Of a stretch of 12,083 nucleotides of DNA, positions 3,620-10,874 are shown piece after piece. The translations under genes were made by a program, and so were the position numbers. Numbering within the stretch: position 1 is the stretch's first letter; each line of letters opens with the position of its first letter. The notes beneath the pieces are model-generated. The model saw nothing but the letters and a program-made list of their open reading frames with translations. It was not told the origin of the DNA and did no database searches. This DNA comes from an uncultured Spirochaetia bacterium (GTDB lineage Bacteria > Spirochaetota > UBA6919): positions 1 to 12,083 of the forward strand of contig CAJXGR010000066.1 in NCBI GenBank assembly GCA_913053665.1, written 5' to 3'.

Positions 3620-5212
3620 TTAAAAGCGATAAGTCACTCCCAGACTGGGGATCAGATAATAATCAAAATTACCAAACCGATGCTCCTTGACATCCTGAGC
3701 AATGAAAAATGTGCCCTCTAAAACAATCATCCAGTCTTTCCCTATCGTGTAGTCCAATTCTATAGAAGGTTTCAAGAGAATAGCCCCTCCAAACCCACTC
3801 TTCAAATTGGGGATATTCGTTTCTGAGTAAAATATCATGTAGCCAAGGCCTATTTTGGGATGAAAGAGAAAATCTCCACCTAATTTAATGTCCCACACAA
3901 GGGATAAGGTGACAGGCATCACGTGTTCCGTGATGCTGTCTATGAATGTATCCTTTGATCGATAAGCAAAATAACCCAATTCCAGTTCCCAGAAAGCTGT
4001 TTTACTGTTATAGAAGTTCTGTTTATAGGTGATACCGAAATAGGGCAGCTTGAAAGCTGTCTTCCCCCCGATGTGACCAAGGATAACAGGAAAACCTCCT
4101 TTTAGACCCACCGTTTTGGAGTATTTATAAGGGATAGGTTTGGGCATCGACTTAAATACCGATTTGGGTCTTTTGCTTTCCCCTGCAATAAAGTTTTGGG
4201 TGAGTTTGTTGAGTTCCTTTTGTCCCAAGAGGTTTTCACCTTTATATTTGTATAGAACCTTTCCCGTTTCAACATCCACCACGTAGATGCTAAGTATAAC
4301 CTCATCCCCCCGCTTTTTATAAGTTCCATAGATGACAACAACAGCTCCCAACTCCCGTGCAATGGACAGGGCGTTCTTTTTTTCTTTGAGATCAGTATTT
4401 ACGAACTTTCTTCTTTCCATCACCTCAAGAAAACGACTTCTTGGAAGGATATTAAAATCCCTTATATTCAGTAAATTGTCCTTCATGATCTCTGGAATAC
4501 GTTTTGAGAGATAGGGATAATTGCTGACACCCGATTGATCAGCCAGGTCCAGGATCAATAGTTTGGAAGGATCGGTGGGTGGTAGGTTTGGGATTTTCTC
4601 AATAGTATTGTAGTGCTTATTGATGAAAAGATCCAATGCGACATAAACTTCTGTCACAGGCTTACTTGTATGAATTAAAACAATCCGCTCCTCTTTGACA
4701 GAGAGGACTTGTATCTGGACTTCAAGTTTCCCATCTGTGACACGGTAAGAAGTCATCATCACCAGATCGGCTTTTAGGGTCCAGCCTAATTTGATGACCT
4801 TTTGAGGGTCCTGGAAGTCCTCTTTTGTGATCTTAGCTTTTTTCATAGCTTTACGTAATTCTTTACGGGTATAGAAATAGTAGCTATTCTTCGAGTTAAA
4901 ATCTCCCATAACCCGCTCGGACTCCAACTGGGTCTTGAGGATTTTGGGGATGGCTTTGGAGAGAGAGCCAGGGCTTTTTTCGGTGGACAGATCAGTCCTG
5001 TCAAGGATGAGTATTTTCTTCTTAGGCTGAACCAGTGTCTCTTTCGGTTTGGAGGGTTTTAATTTGTATTGAGACCGTCCCAGACTGGGGGAAAGCAGAA
5101 TGCAAAGGATGAACACCACTGTAGAGACGCATGGCAATGCGTCTCTACAGATAATATTTCGGGTGGGGTGGGGTAACTGTTCGCTATTTAATAAATTAGA
5201 AACCATCATCAT
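3620..5212 (-). CDS. Outer-membrane protein: two TolB-N/FlgO-like domains plus C-terminal beta-barrel
   Basis: The product is about 530 residues. A signal peptide is visible (hydrophobic VVFILCILLSPSL, 32-44). Two related alpha/beta domains follow: residues 65-185 (KKKILILDRTD, SLSKAIPKILKTQL) and 216-325 (SKLLILDLADQS, YLSKRIPEIMKDNL, RELGAVVVIYGTY, VVDVETGKVLY). Both resemble the TolB N-terminal, FlgO and CsgG-type fold found in envelope proteins. From about 365 the chain alternates short beta-strands and ends LGVTYRF, a terminal aromatic typical of BAM-inserted barrels. The start is placed at the MMM cluster (5212-5204): GGAAAG lies at 5215-5220, and a promoter at 5238-5266 excludes the longer frame up to 5266. 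A perfect 32-bp palindrome encodes residues 22-31 (CRDALPCVST) within the leader. The specific function is unknown. Confidence 0.8.
   Translation of the reverse strand: MMMVSNLLNSEQLPHPTRNIICRDALPCVSTVVFILCILLSPSLGRSQYKLKPSKPKETLVQPKKKILILDRTDLSTEKSPGSLSKAIPKILKTQLESERVMGDFNSKNSYYFYTRKELRKAMKKAKITKEDFQDPQKVIKLGWTLKADLVMMTSYRVTDGKLEVQIQVLSVKEERIVLIHTSKPVTEVYVALDLFINKHYNTIEKIPNLPPTDPSKLLILDLADQSGVSNYPYLSKRIPEIMKDNLLNIRDFNILPRSRFLEVMERRKFVNTDLKEKKNALSIARELGAVVVIYGTYKKRGDEVILSIYVVDVETGKVLYKYKGENLLGQKELNKLTQNFIAGESKRPKSVFKSMPKPIPYKYSKTVGLKGGFPVILGHIGGKTAFKLPYFGITYKQNFYNSKTAFWELELGYFAYRSKDTFIDSITEHVMPVTLSLVWDIKLGGDFLFHPKIGLGYMIFYSETNIPNLKSGFGGAILLKPSIELDYTIGKDWMIVLEGTFFIAQDVKEHRFGNFDYYLIPSLGVTYRF
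5119..5150. repeat. Perfect palindrome (14-bp arms) inside the signal-peptide coding region
   Basis: CTGTAGAGACGCAT, GGCA, ATGCGTCTCTACAG form a perfect 14-bp stem. The type TGTAGAGACGC...GCGTCTCTACA is known to me as a recurrent dispersed repeat in several bacterial lineages. Here it is read in frame as CRDALPCVST, between the polar N-terminus and the hydrophobic core of the leader. Confidence 0.92.
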
Positions 5213-5214
5213 GT

Positions 5215-5220
5215 CTTTCC
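5215..5220 (-). promoter_or_regulatory. Shine-Dalgarno that selects the barrel-protein start
   Basis: GGAAAG lies 5 bases before the second ATG and 8 before the third of an ATGATGATG run (5212-5204). One of the later two codons may be the real start; the protein differs by one or two Met only. Confidence 0.5.
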
Positions 5221-5237
5221 GCAGGGGTGTTTTCTTA

Positions 5238-5266
5238 AATATACTGTAAATGATAAGTGAATACAA
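5238..5266 (-). promoter_or_regulatory. Proximal candidate promoter of the barrel-protein gene
   Basis: TTGTAT (5266-5261), 17 bases, TATATT (5243-5238) on the minus strand: a weak -35 and a good -10. Transcription would begin near 5231, about 20 bases before the ATG run. Confidence 0.45.
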
Positions 5267-5351
5267 GTCTTTTTCTTAGTTAGGATATATAGCAAATTTG
5301 TTATACAATAAGCAATGGAGCTAAGTCATTGATCATGAAGTGACTCCAGTA

Positions 5352-5379
5352 AACATACGCTATTGGGCAAACCTGTCAA
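5352..5379 (-). promoter_or_regulatory. Distal candidate promoter of the barrel-protein gene
   Basis: A consensus TTGACA (5379-5374) is followed after 16 bases by TATGTT (5357-5352) on the minus strand. It starts just after the dnaE stop codon and would give a leader of about 130 bases. It may act with the proximal site. Confidence 0.5.
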
Positions 5380-5385
5380 GAGCAG

Positions 5386-8300
5386 TTAATTCAACCAAGC
5401 CTTTTCTACACAGGAAAAATCACTGATCTCATTAAGAAGATCCTCTGTGGCAGTGACATTAAACTCATTTCCCGCTTTGACAGTCAGGGATTTGGCTCCT
5501 CTTTCGGGAGGGAAGTGAATGAAAATCGGGGACTGACCCTCGTGATCCTTAAAAAACTGCTTTAATTGGTCTAAATCCTGGGGGTCTCTTTGATCTATAA
5601 AATCCTCTTTGATCTGGATATGGACTCTCTGGTTCTGTGGAAGAGTATTTGAAACATCGGTCGGCTGTACTTTTTTCTTGAATAATGGAGTCTCTCTGGA
5701 CTGAACCTCTCCCCTGGGCTTTGCGAGATGGCTTTCATCCGCCTCATCTATTGGGAGCACTTTGTCAGCAATGATTTTAACCTTTGGCTCAACACTTTCC
5801 AATCTTCCTCTAATAAAAAGAATGGAGTCAATATTAAGGTGAGCCTTGGCATCACTAAAACATTTTTTGAATAAAAGAACTTCACACATGCCTGTGAGAC
5901 CTTCAAGGGCAATAGCTCCCCACTCAGCACCTTTTTTCGATATTCTATATTGCGCATCCTGGACCAGTCCACAGATTGCCACCTGACTCCCTTCCTTTAA
6001 GTCTTTGAGTTCTGAAATCCTGTTTAGATTGAGGTGAGCTATCTTCCCACGATACTTTCCCAGAGGGTGTCCTGAGAGATAAAAGCCGAGGACTTCCTTC
6101 TCATACGCCAATCGCTCCCGTTCAGACCAATCATCTTCTGGGCTGAGAATGATTAAGGGCTTAATGGTAGGCGTTTCGTCCTCTCCAAAAAGAGATATCT
6201 GGTTGCTATTCTTGTCTGCCTGGGCTGATTGGCCAAAGTCCAATGCCTGATCGATGAGTTTATGTTGGCTCGGCCGATTGAGATTAAAGCCATCGCAGGC
6301 CCCTGATTTGATAAGGCATTCCAGCACTTTCTTGTTGACAACTCTGAGATCCACCTTCTCACACAAGTCATAAAGCGTTTCAAAGGGTCCCAAAGCGATA
6401 CGGGACTCAATAATGGATTGGACGGCTGTTGAACCCACATTTTTGATCGCTGAGAGGCCAAAACGTATCTTGTTATCCTCTATGGCAAAATCAACCATAC
6501 TATGATTGATAGAGGGGGGGAGGATATTAATACCCATTGTCTTTGATTCAGCCACATATTCAACAATCTTGTCCGTATTGTCTTTATCACAGGATAGGAG
6601 AGCCGCCATATACTCAATGGGATAGTTCGCCTTAAGGAAGGCCGTTTGATAAGTGATGAGGGCATAAGCGGCACTATGGGACTTGTTAAATCCATATTCA
6701 CCAAACTCTGCCATCTGGTCATAAAGGATTTCAGCGAAATGTTGATCAATATCCCTTTCCACAGCCCCTTCCACAAAGAGAGCTTTCAGGCTGTTCATCT
6801 TATCCTTAAGCTTTTTCCCCATAGCCTTACGAAGTTCATCCGCTTTGCCCATACTAAAGCCGCCTATAGCCCGTGCGATCTCCATCACCTGCTCCTGATA
6901 GACCACAACACCATAGGTTTCTTCCAATATATCTTTCAGTAAAGGATGCTGATACTTTATCTTCTCAGGATTCCGTTTACGCTGAATAAACTTCTCCGCC
7001 ATCCCGGAATTCAGTGGCCCAGGGCGGTATAAGGCGTTGAGGGCAATAATATCCTCAAATGCCTCAGGTTTCAGATTGCTCATCATCTCTTGCATACCGG
7101 AGCTTTCCAACTGGAAAATGCCGAGGGAGGCACCTGATTGGAGGAGTTTGTAGACCTTTGTGTCATCCAGTGGGATATGATCTATGTTCAGTTTTTCGTG
7201 AGTCCTGCTTTCGATAAGCTCCAGGCACTTCTGGATCACGGACAAGTTCCTTAAACCCAGGAAATCCATCTTCAGAAGGCCGCATTCCTCTAGATAACTT
7301 CCCTCAAATTGGGTGGAGATGCTCTTTGTTTTGGAGTCCGCATAGAGTGGAACAAGGTTCGATAGATTCTCTGAGCCAATCACAATCCCGGCCGCATGGG
7401 TTCCGGCGTGTCGGTTCATGCCTTCCAGCTTTTGGGCAAGATGAAATAACTTCTGATAGTTTCCTGAACCATCGATCAGAGCTTTAAGATCCGGGACGTT
7501 CTTGTATGCGTCCTTCAGCGTGACACCTGGGCCTCCCGGGATGAGCTTGGCGATACGGTCCACTTCATTCAAAGGGATATTCAGGACTCGCCCCACATCA
7601 CGGATCACTCCTCTCGCCTTCAAGGCACCGAATGTGATGATCCCGGCCACTTTTTCCTTTCCATAACGCTCGATCACATAATTGATCACCTGATCTCGTT
7701 TCCCATCCTCGAAGTCCGTGTCAATATCCGGCATGGATATCCGTTCAGGATTGAGAAAACGCTCAAAGATAAGATGATATTTCAAGGGATCCAGATTGGT
7801 AATTCCCAGAGTATAAGCCACCAAGGATCCCACAGCACTCCCTCTCCCCGGCCCAACCGCTATATCATGGGATCTGGCATATTTTATAAAGTCCCAGACA
7901 ATAAGAAAATACCCCGCAAAGCCCATCTGACAAATGATACCCAATTCATAATCCAGACGCTTTTGGGTCTTAGGGGTAATATCAGCATATCGATTGGTCA
8001 ATCCCTTGCTACAAAGATGATGAAGATAGGTATCCGCATTATATCCCTCTGGAACGTCTATCTCAGGAAGGTTCGATTTAAACTTCAGCTCCAGATCGCA
8101 CATCTCTGCAATACGTAGGGTGTTATCGAGGGCTTCTTCATTGTCAGGAAAGGCTTTTAGCATCTCATCACAGGTCTTGAAGTAGAACTGATCCCCATAG
8201 TAACGTTTTCTTTTTTCGTCCGTCACCTTGGATTGCGTCCCAATACAGAGTAGAATGTCGTGGGCTTCCTGATCTTCCTGATTCAAGTAGTGAACGTCAT

Positions 8301-8916
8301 TGGTGACGATGAGAGGGAAATGATACTCTTTGGATAAGGTATTAAGGACTTCATTGACCTGGTGTTGCTTTTCAATGCCATGATTTTGAAGTTCCAGGAA
8401 GAAATACTCTTTTCCAAAGATCTCCTGGTACTCATGAATCACCCTGATGACTCTCTCACCATCGCCTTTCAGGATAGCGTGAGGAATTTCCCCTCCCAAA
8501 CAGGCGGTAAGGCATATTAGCCCCTCAGAGTACTCTCTCAGAGCTTGTTTATCGACACGAGGTTTATAGTAAAAGCCATCCGTATAAGCCATGGAGGCCA
8601 GTTGCAATAAGTTTTGGTATCCCTTGAAGTTACGAGCGAGGACAATGAGGTGATGATAGTTTTTCTCTCCCCTTGGAATCGCCCTGTCTTTGTGTGGGCC
8701 GTTACTTACGTATAATTCACAGCCGATAATGGGTTTAACACCCTTCTTTTTGGCCTCTTTATAGAATTCGATGGCCCCAAAAAGATTCCCATGATCGGTG
8801 AGGGCTAAGGCGGGCATCTCCAATTGACTGGCCTTTTCAACCAGACTCTTAACGGTAACAGCTGCGTCTAAAAGGGAATAATGGGAATGGGTATGAAGGT
8901 GAACAAAGTTTTTCAT
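5386..8916 (-). CDS. dnaE: DNA polymerase III alpha subunit (replicative polymerase)
   Basis: The product has 1176 residues, full length for the DnaE1 class (E. coli DnaE has 1160). It synthesises DNA at the replication fork. The PHP domain is at the N-terminus (HLHTHSHYSLLD, 6-17; LTDHGN, 39-44; GCE, 65-67; TNDVHY, 205-210), and its metal-ligand positions look filled. The catalytic Asps are in PDIDTDF (D397, D399) and in KMDFLGLRNL (D551), aligning with E. coli D401, D403 and D555. A tandem HhH region follows (residues ~800-880). QISLF (906-910) is a canonical beta-clamp-binding motif. An OB fold (residues ~972-1058) and a C-terminal domain follow. The ATG at 8916 gives the expected N-terminus, but I see no good Shine-Dalgarno before it. 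It lies 92 bases after rarA. Confidence 0.99.
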   Translation of the reverse strand: MKNFVHLHTHSHYSLLDAAVTVKSLVEKASQLEMPALALTDHGNLFGAIEFYKEAKKKGVKPIIGCELYVSNGPHKDRAIPRGEKNYHHLIVLARNFKGYQNLLQLASMAYTDGFYYKPRVDKQALREYSEGLICLTACLGGEIPHAILKGDGERVIRVIHEYQEIFGKEYFFLELQNHGIEKQHQVNEVLNTLSKEYHFPLIVTNDVHYLNQEDQEAHDILLCIGTQSKVTDEKRKRYYGDQFYFKTCDEMLKAFPDNEEALDNTLRIAEMCDLELKFKSNLPEIDVPEGYNADTYLHHLCSKGLTNRYADITPKTQKRLDYELGIICQMGFAGYFLIVWDFIKYARSHDIAVGPGRGSAVGSLVAYTLGITNLDPLKYHLIFERFLNPERISMPDIDTDFEDGKRDQVINYVIERYGKEKVAGIITFGALKARGVIRDVGRVLNIPLNEVDRIAKLIPGGPGVTLKDAYKNVPDLKALIDGSGNYQKLFHLAQKLEGMNRHAGTHAAGIVIGSENLSNLVPLYADSKTKSISTQFEGSYLEECGLLKMDFLGLRNLSVIQKCLELIESRTHEKLNIDHIPLDDTKVYKLLQSGASLGIFQLESSGMQEMMSNLKPEAFEDIIALNALYRPGPLNSGMAEKFIQRKRNPEKIKYQHPLLKDILEETYGVVVYQEQVMEIARAIGGFSMGKADELRKAMGKKLKDKMNSLKALFVEGAVERDIDQHFAEILYDQMAEFGEYGFNKSHSAAYALITYQTAFLKANYPIEYMAALLSCDKDNTDKIVEYVAESKTMGINILPPSINHSMVDFAIEDNKIRFGLSAIKNVGSTAVQSIIESRIALGPFETLYDLCEKVDLRVVNKKVLECLIKSGACDGFNLNRPSQHKLIDQALDFGQSAQADKNSNQISLFGEDETPTIKPLIILSPEDDWSERERLAYEKEVLGFYLSGHPLGKYRGKIAHLNLNRISELKDLKEGSQVAICGLVQDAQYRISKKGAEWGAIALEGLTGMCEVLLFKKCFSDAKAHLNIDSILFIRGRLESVEPKVKIIADKVLPIDEADESHLAKPRGEVQSRETPLFKKKVQPTDVSNTLPQNQRVHIQIKEDFIDQRDPQDLDQLKQFFKDHEGQSPIFIHFPPERGAKSLTVKAGNEFNVTATEDLLNEISDFSCVEKAWLN

Positions 8917-8950
8917 TTTTAAGGGCCCGCACTATGACTGAATACTTAAT

Positions 8951-8980
8951 AAAGTACAATATTATTCAATGGATCGTCAA
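8951..8980 (-). promoter_or_regulatory. Weak candidate promoter between rarA and dnaE
   Basis: TTGACG (8980-8975) is followed after 18 bases by TACTTT (8956-8951) on the minus strand. The -35 is good and the -10 poor. No terminator hairpin is visible after rarA, so read-through into dnaE is also possible. Confidence 0.3.
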
Positions 8981-9008
8981 GAGGAGGGCCAAAATTGATA
9001 TCTTTATC

Positions 9009-10316
9009 TCATGGGCCCCACAAATCTTCAAGACGCTTCTTGATAGCTTTTTCATGGCCCAGATCGCCAGGCTCATAAAACACTTCACCTTGAATCGAGT
9101 CGGGGAGATAGGACTCATATACAAAATGCCCTTCGTGATCATGAGGGTACTGATAGCCTTTGCCATGTCCCATTTGTTTCATCAGCTTTGTGGGTGCGTT
9201 TCTTAGATGCATGGGGACGTCATAACCCTTTTCCTTAATGGTTTTCATCGCTTTCTTGATGGCAATATAACTGGCATTACTTTTGGGAGCACACGCTAGA
9301 TAGCTAACCGTTTGAGACAGTATGATCCTTGCTTCAGGCATCCCAATATTTTGGATCGCTGTGAGGCAAGAGACACTGAGGACTAAGGCTTGAGGATCAG
9401 CATTTCCAATATCCTCTGAGGCCAGGACTATCATTCTTCGGCCGATGAACTCAATGTCTTCCCCCCCCTCCAGCATGATGGCCAGGTAGTACAAAGCGGC
9501 TTGGGGATCACTTCCCCTCATACTCTTTATGAATGCCGAGATCACGTCATAATGGAAATCTCCCTTTTTATCATAGAGTATAGCTTTCTTCTGGGTTGCT
9601 TGCTGAACATGATCTTTGCTGATGGCGACGATGGATCCTTCCTCTTCAGCCATTTCTACAGAGCTTTCCAGGGTATTCAAGGCGATCCTGGCGTCTCCAT
9701 TCGCCCATTGAACCAGGACATCGAGGGCTTCCTCATCGATCTGTACATCCATGTTTTTCAGGATGATGTCTTCATGAATCGCTGAGTGAATCACCTTTCT
9801 GATTTCATCTGAGTCTAAAGCCTTGAGTTTAAGGACCTGACAGCGTGAGAGAAGAGGGGAATTGACTTCAAAGGATGGATTCTCGGTAGTAGCCCCAATG
9901 AGGACAATATCCCCATGTTCTACTGCGTGGAGGAGAGAATCCTGTTGGCTTTTATTGAATCTATGGATCTCATCAATGAATAGAAGGATCTGGCGACTGT
10001 AATGCCTGGCCTGAAGGTTCCCCTTCTCGATGACCTTTCTCACATCCTGGACACCCGAGGAGATTGCGTTGAGTGAGAACATCTCCAGCTTACTCTCTTG
10101 TGCAATCACATAAGCTAATGTGGTCTTCCCGCTGCCGGGTGGCCCCCATAAAATCAAGGATCGAAGGCTCTGTCCTTTCACCATAGTGGGAATAAGAGAT
10201 TTGTCGTTTAAGATATGCTTTTGGCCAAAGAAACGATCGAATGACGTGGGTCTAACTCGTTCTGCAAGAGGTTTGAGTTTAGAAGAGGCCTGTGATGGGT
10301 TGTTAAAAAGCTCCAT
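9009..10316 (-). CDS. rarA: Replication-associated recombination protein A (MgsA/RarA AAA+ ATPase)
   Basis: The product has 435 residues, normal for the family. RarA is a tetrameric AAA+ ATPase related to clamp loaders that acts at stalled forks and single-strand gaps with SSB. The start of the fold reads LAERVRPTSFDRFFGQ. Walker A is GPPGSGKTT (58-66), Walker B LLFIDEIHRF (111-120), sensor 1 GATTEN (141-146), the arginine finger SPLLSRCQ (R158), and sensor 2 GDARIALNTLE. The MgsA C-terminal block is intact (HLRNAPTKLMKQMG, GKGYQYPHDHEGHFV, ESYLPD). AGGGA sits 4 bases before the ATG. A palindromic element ends 32 bases upstream, and I see no clear promoter there. Its neighbour downstream is dnaE, a functional match. 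Confidence 0.98.
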   Translation of the reverse strand: MELFNNPSQASSKLKPLAERVRPTSFDRFFGQKHILNDKSLIPTMVKGQSLRSLILWGPPGSGKTTLAYVIAQESKLEMFSLNAISSGVQDVRKVIEKGNLQARHYSRQILLFIDEIHRFNKSQQDSLLHAVEHGDIVLIGATTENPSFEVNSPLLSRCQVLKLKALDSDEIRKVIHSAIHEDIILKNMDVQIDEEALDVLVQWANGDARIALNTLESSVEMAEEEGSIVAISKDHVQQATQKKAILYDKKGDFHYDVISAFIKSMRGSDPQAALYYLAIMLEGGEDIEFIGRRMIVLASEDIGNADPQALVLSVSCLTAIQNIGMPEARIILSQTVSYLACAPKSNASYIAIKKAMKTIKEKGYDVPMHLRNAPTKLMKQMGHGKGYQYPHDHEGHFVYESYLPDSIQGEVFYEPGDLGHEKAIKKRLEDLWGP

Positions 10317-10347
10317 AAAGTCCCTGCCTCATGGGATAGTGATTAGT

Positions 10348-10411
10348 CTGTAGGGGCAGACCCACGTGTCTGCCCCCGTGGAAGGGTAAACACGTGGGTT
10401 CACCCCTACAG
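10348..10411. repeat. Palindromic dispersed element, CTGTAGGGG type (64 bp)
   Basis: The outer arms 10348-10375 and 10384-10411 pair at 23 of 28 positions (ends CTGTAGGGG and CCCCTACAG). Inside the left arm there is a second perfect hairpin, GGGGCAGA (10353-10360), 8-base loop, TCTGCCCC (10369-10376). It has no ORF and sits between the small lipoprotein gene and rarA. A degenerate relative is at 664-719. It looks like a REP/MITE-type element. Confidence 0.85.
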
Positions 10412-10456
10412 GGAATTAATAAACTTGTCAGTTATTAGCTTATCACTAGCAATACT

Positions 10457-10822
10457 TTATATAATAAGTATTTCAATGGTTTTTTCACCCGAAGACTCAC
10501 CGCTTACCTTTGCTTCCACCCGATAAATTCCCGGTACTACCGTATTGCCACTCAGGTTTTCCCCACTCCATGTGATCGTAAAGCTTGTGGCCGTCGCCGT
10601 TTGACTGAGTGTCCAGACTAGCTGTCCCGCCTGATCCTTGACGGTGATCGTAACAGTTGTGTTCGTTGTAAAGCTGTTCAGGCCAATCTGGAAGGTGGCA
10701 TTCCCGGAGCTTGCGTTATAGGGATTCGGGAACATGAAAAAGGTGTTAATGTTGTCCTGATCATCCTGAACGCAGGACGTGACACTGATAATCAGAATGG
10801 TCAAGAGAATGATTTTTTTCAT
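10457..10822 (-). CDS. Small lipoprotein with a FlgD-type Ig-like domain
   Basis: The product has 121 residues. The leader MKKIILLTILIISVTSC ends in a lipobox (VTSC, C17), so the mature protein of 105 residues is lipid-anchored. Residues 30-121 resemble the FlgD Ig-like / C-terminal sorting-type fold: FMFPNPYN, VTITVKDQAGQLVWTL, then WSGENLSGNTVVPGIYRVEA. Such domains are found at the C-terminus of large surface proteins; here it stands alone right after a lipobox, so it may be a small periplasmic or surface partner. There is no Shine-Dalgarno before the ATG, and the promoter lies very close (see 10837-10864). Confidence 0.8.
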   Translation of the reverse strand: MKKIILLTILIISVTSCVQDDQDNINTFFMFPNPYNASSGNATFQIGLNSFTTNTTVTITVKDQAGQLVWTLSQTATATSFTITWSGENLSGNTVVPGIYRVEAKVSGESSGEKTIEILII

Positions 10823-10836
10823 AGGCGTATCGTCTA

Positions 10837-10864
10837 ATTATATCTCATTTTTAGAAATGTTCAA
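10837..10864 (-). promoter_or_regulatory. Promoter of the small lipoprotein gene, near-leaderless
   Basis: TTGAAC (10864-10859), 16 bases, and a perfect TATAAT (10842-10837) on the minus strand. Transcription would start near 10830, only about 8 bases before the ATG, which leaves no room for a Shine-Dalgarno site. Confidence 0.6.
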
Positions 10865-10874
10865 GTCTTTTTTA

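Noticed and set aside
5213..5266. An 18-codon N-terminal extension of the barrel protein
   Set aside because: A candidate promoter (5238-5266) lies within it and a Shine-Dalgarno precedes the MMM cluster, so the longer start is unlikely.
8934..9206. Plus-strand ORFs opposite the rarA 3' end and the rarA-dnaE gap
   Set aside because: They overlap the conserved rarA C-terminus antisense, have no family resemblance and no ribosome-binding site.
10451..10472. AATACTT/AAGTATT inverted repeat at the end of the small lipoprotein gene
   Set aside because: It is AT-only in the loop, overlaps the last codons, and the minus-strand transcript lacks a U-run after it.
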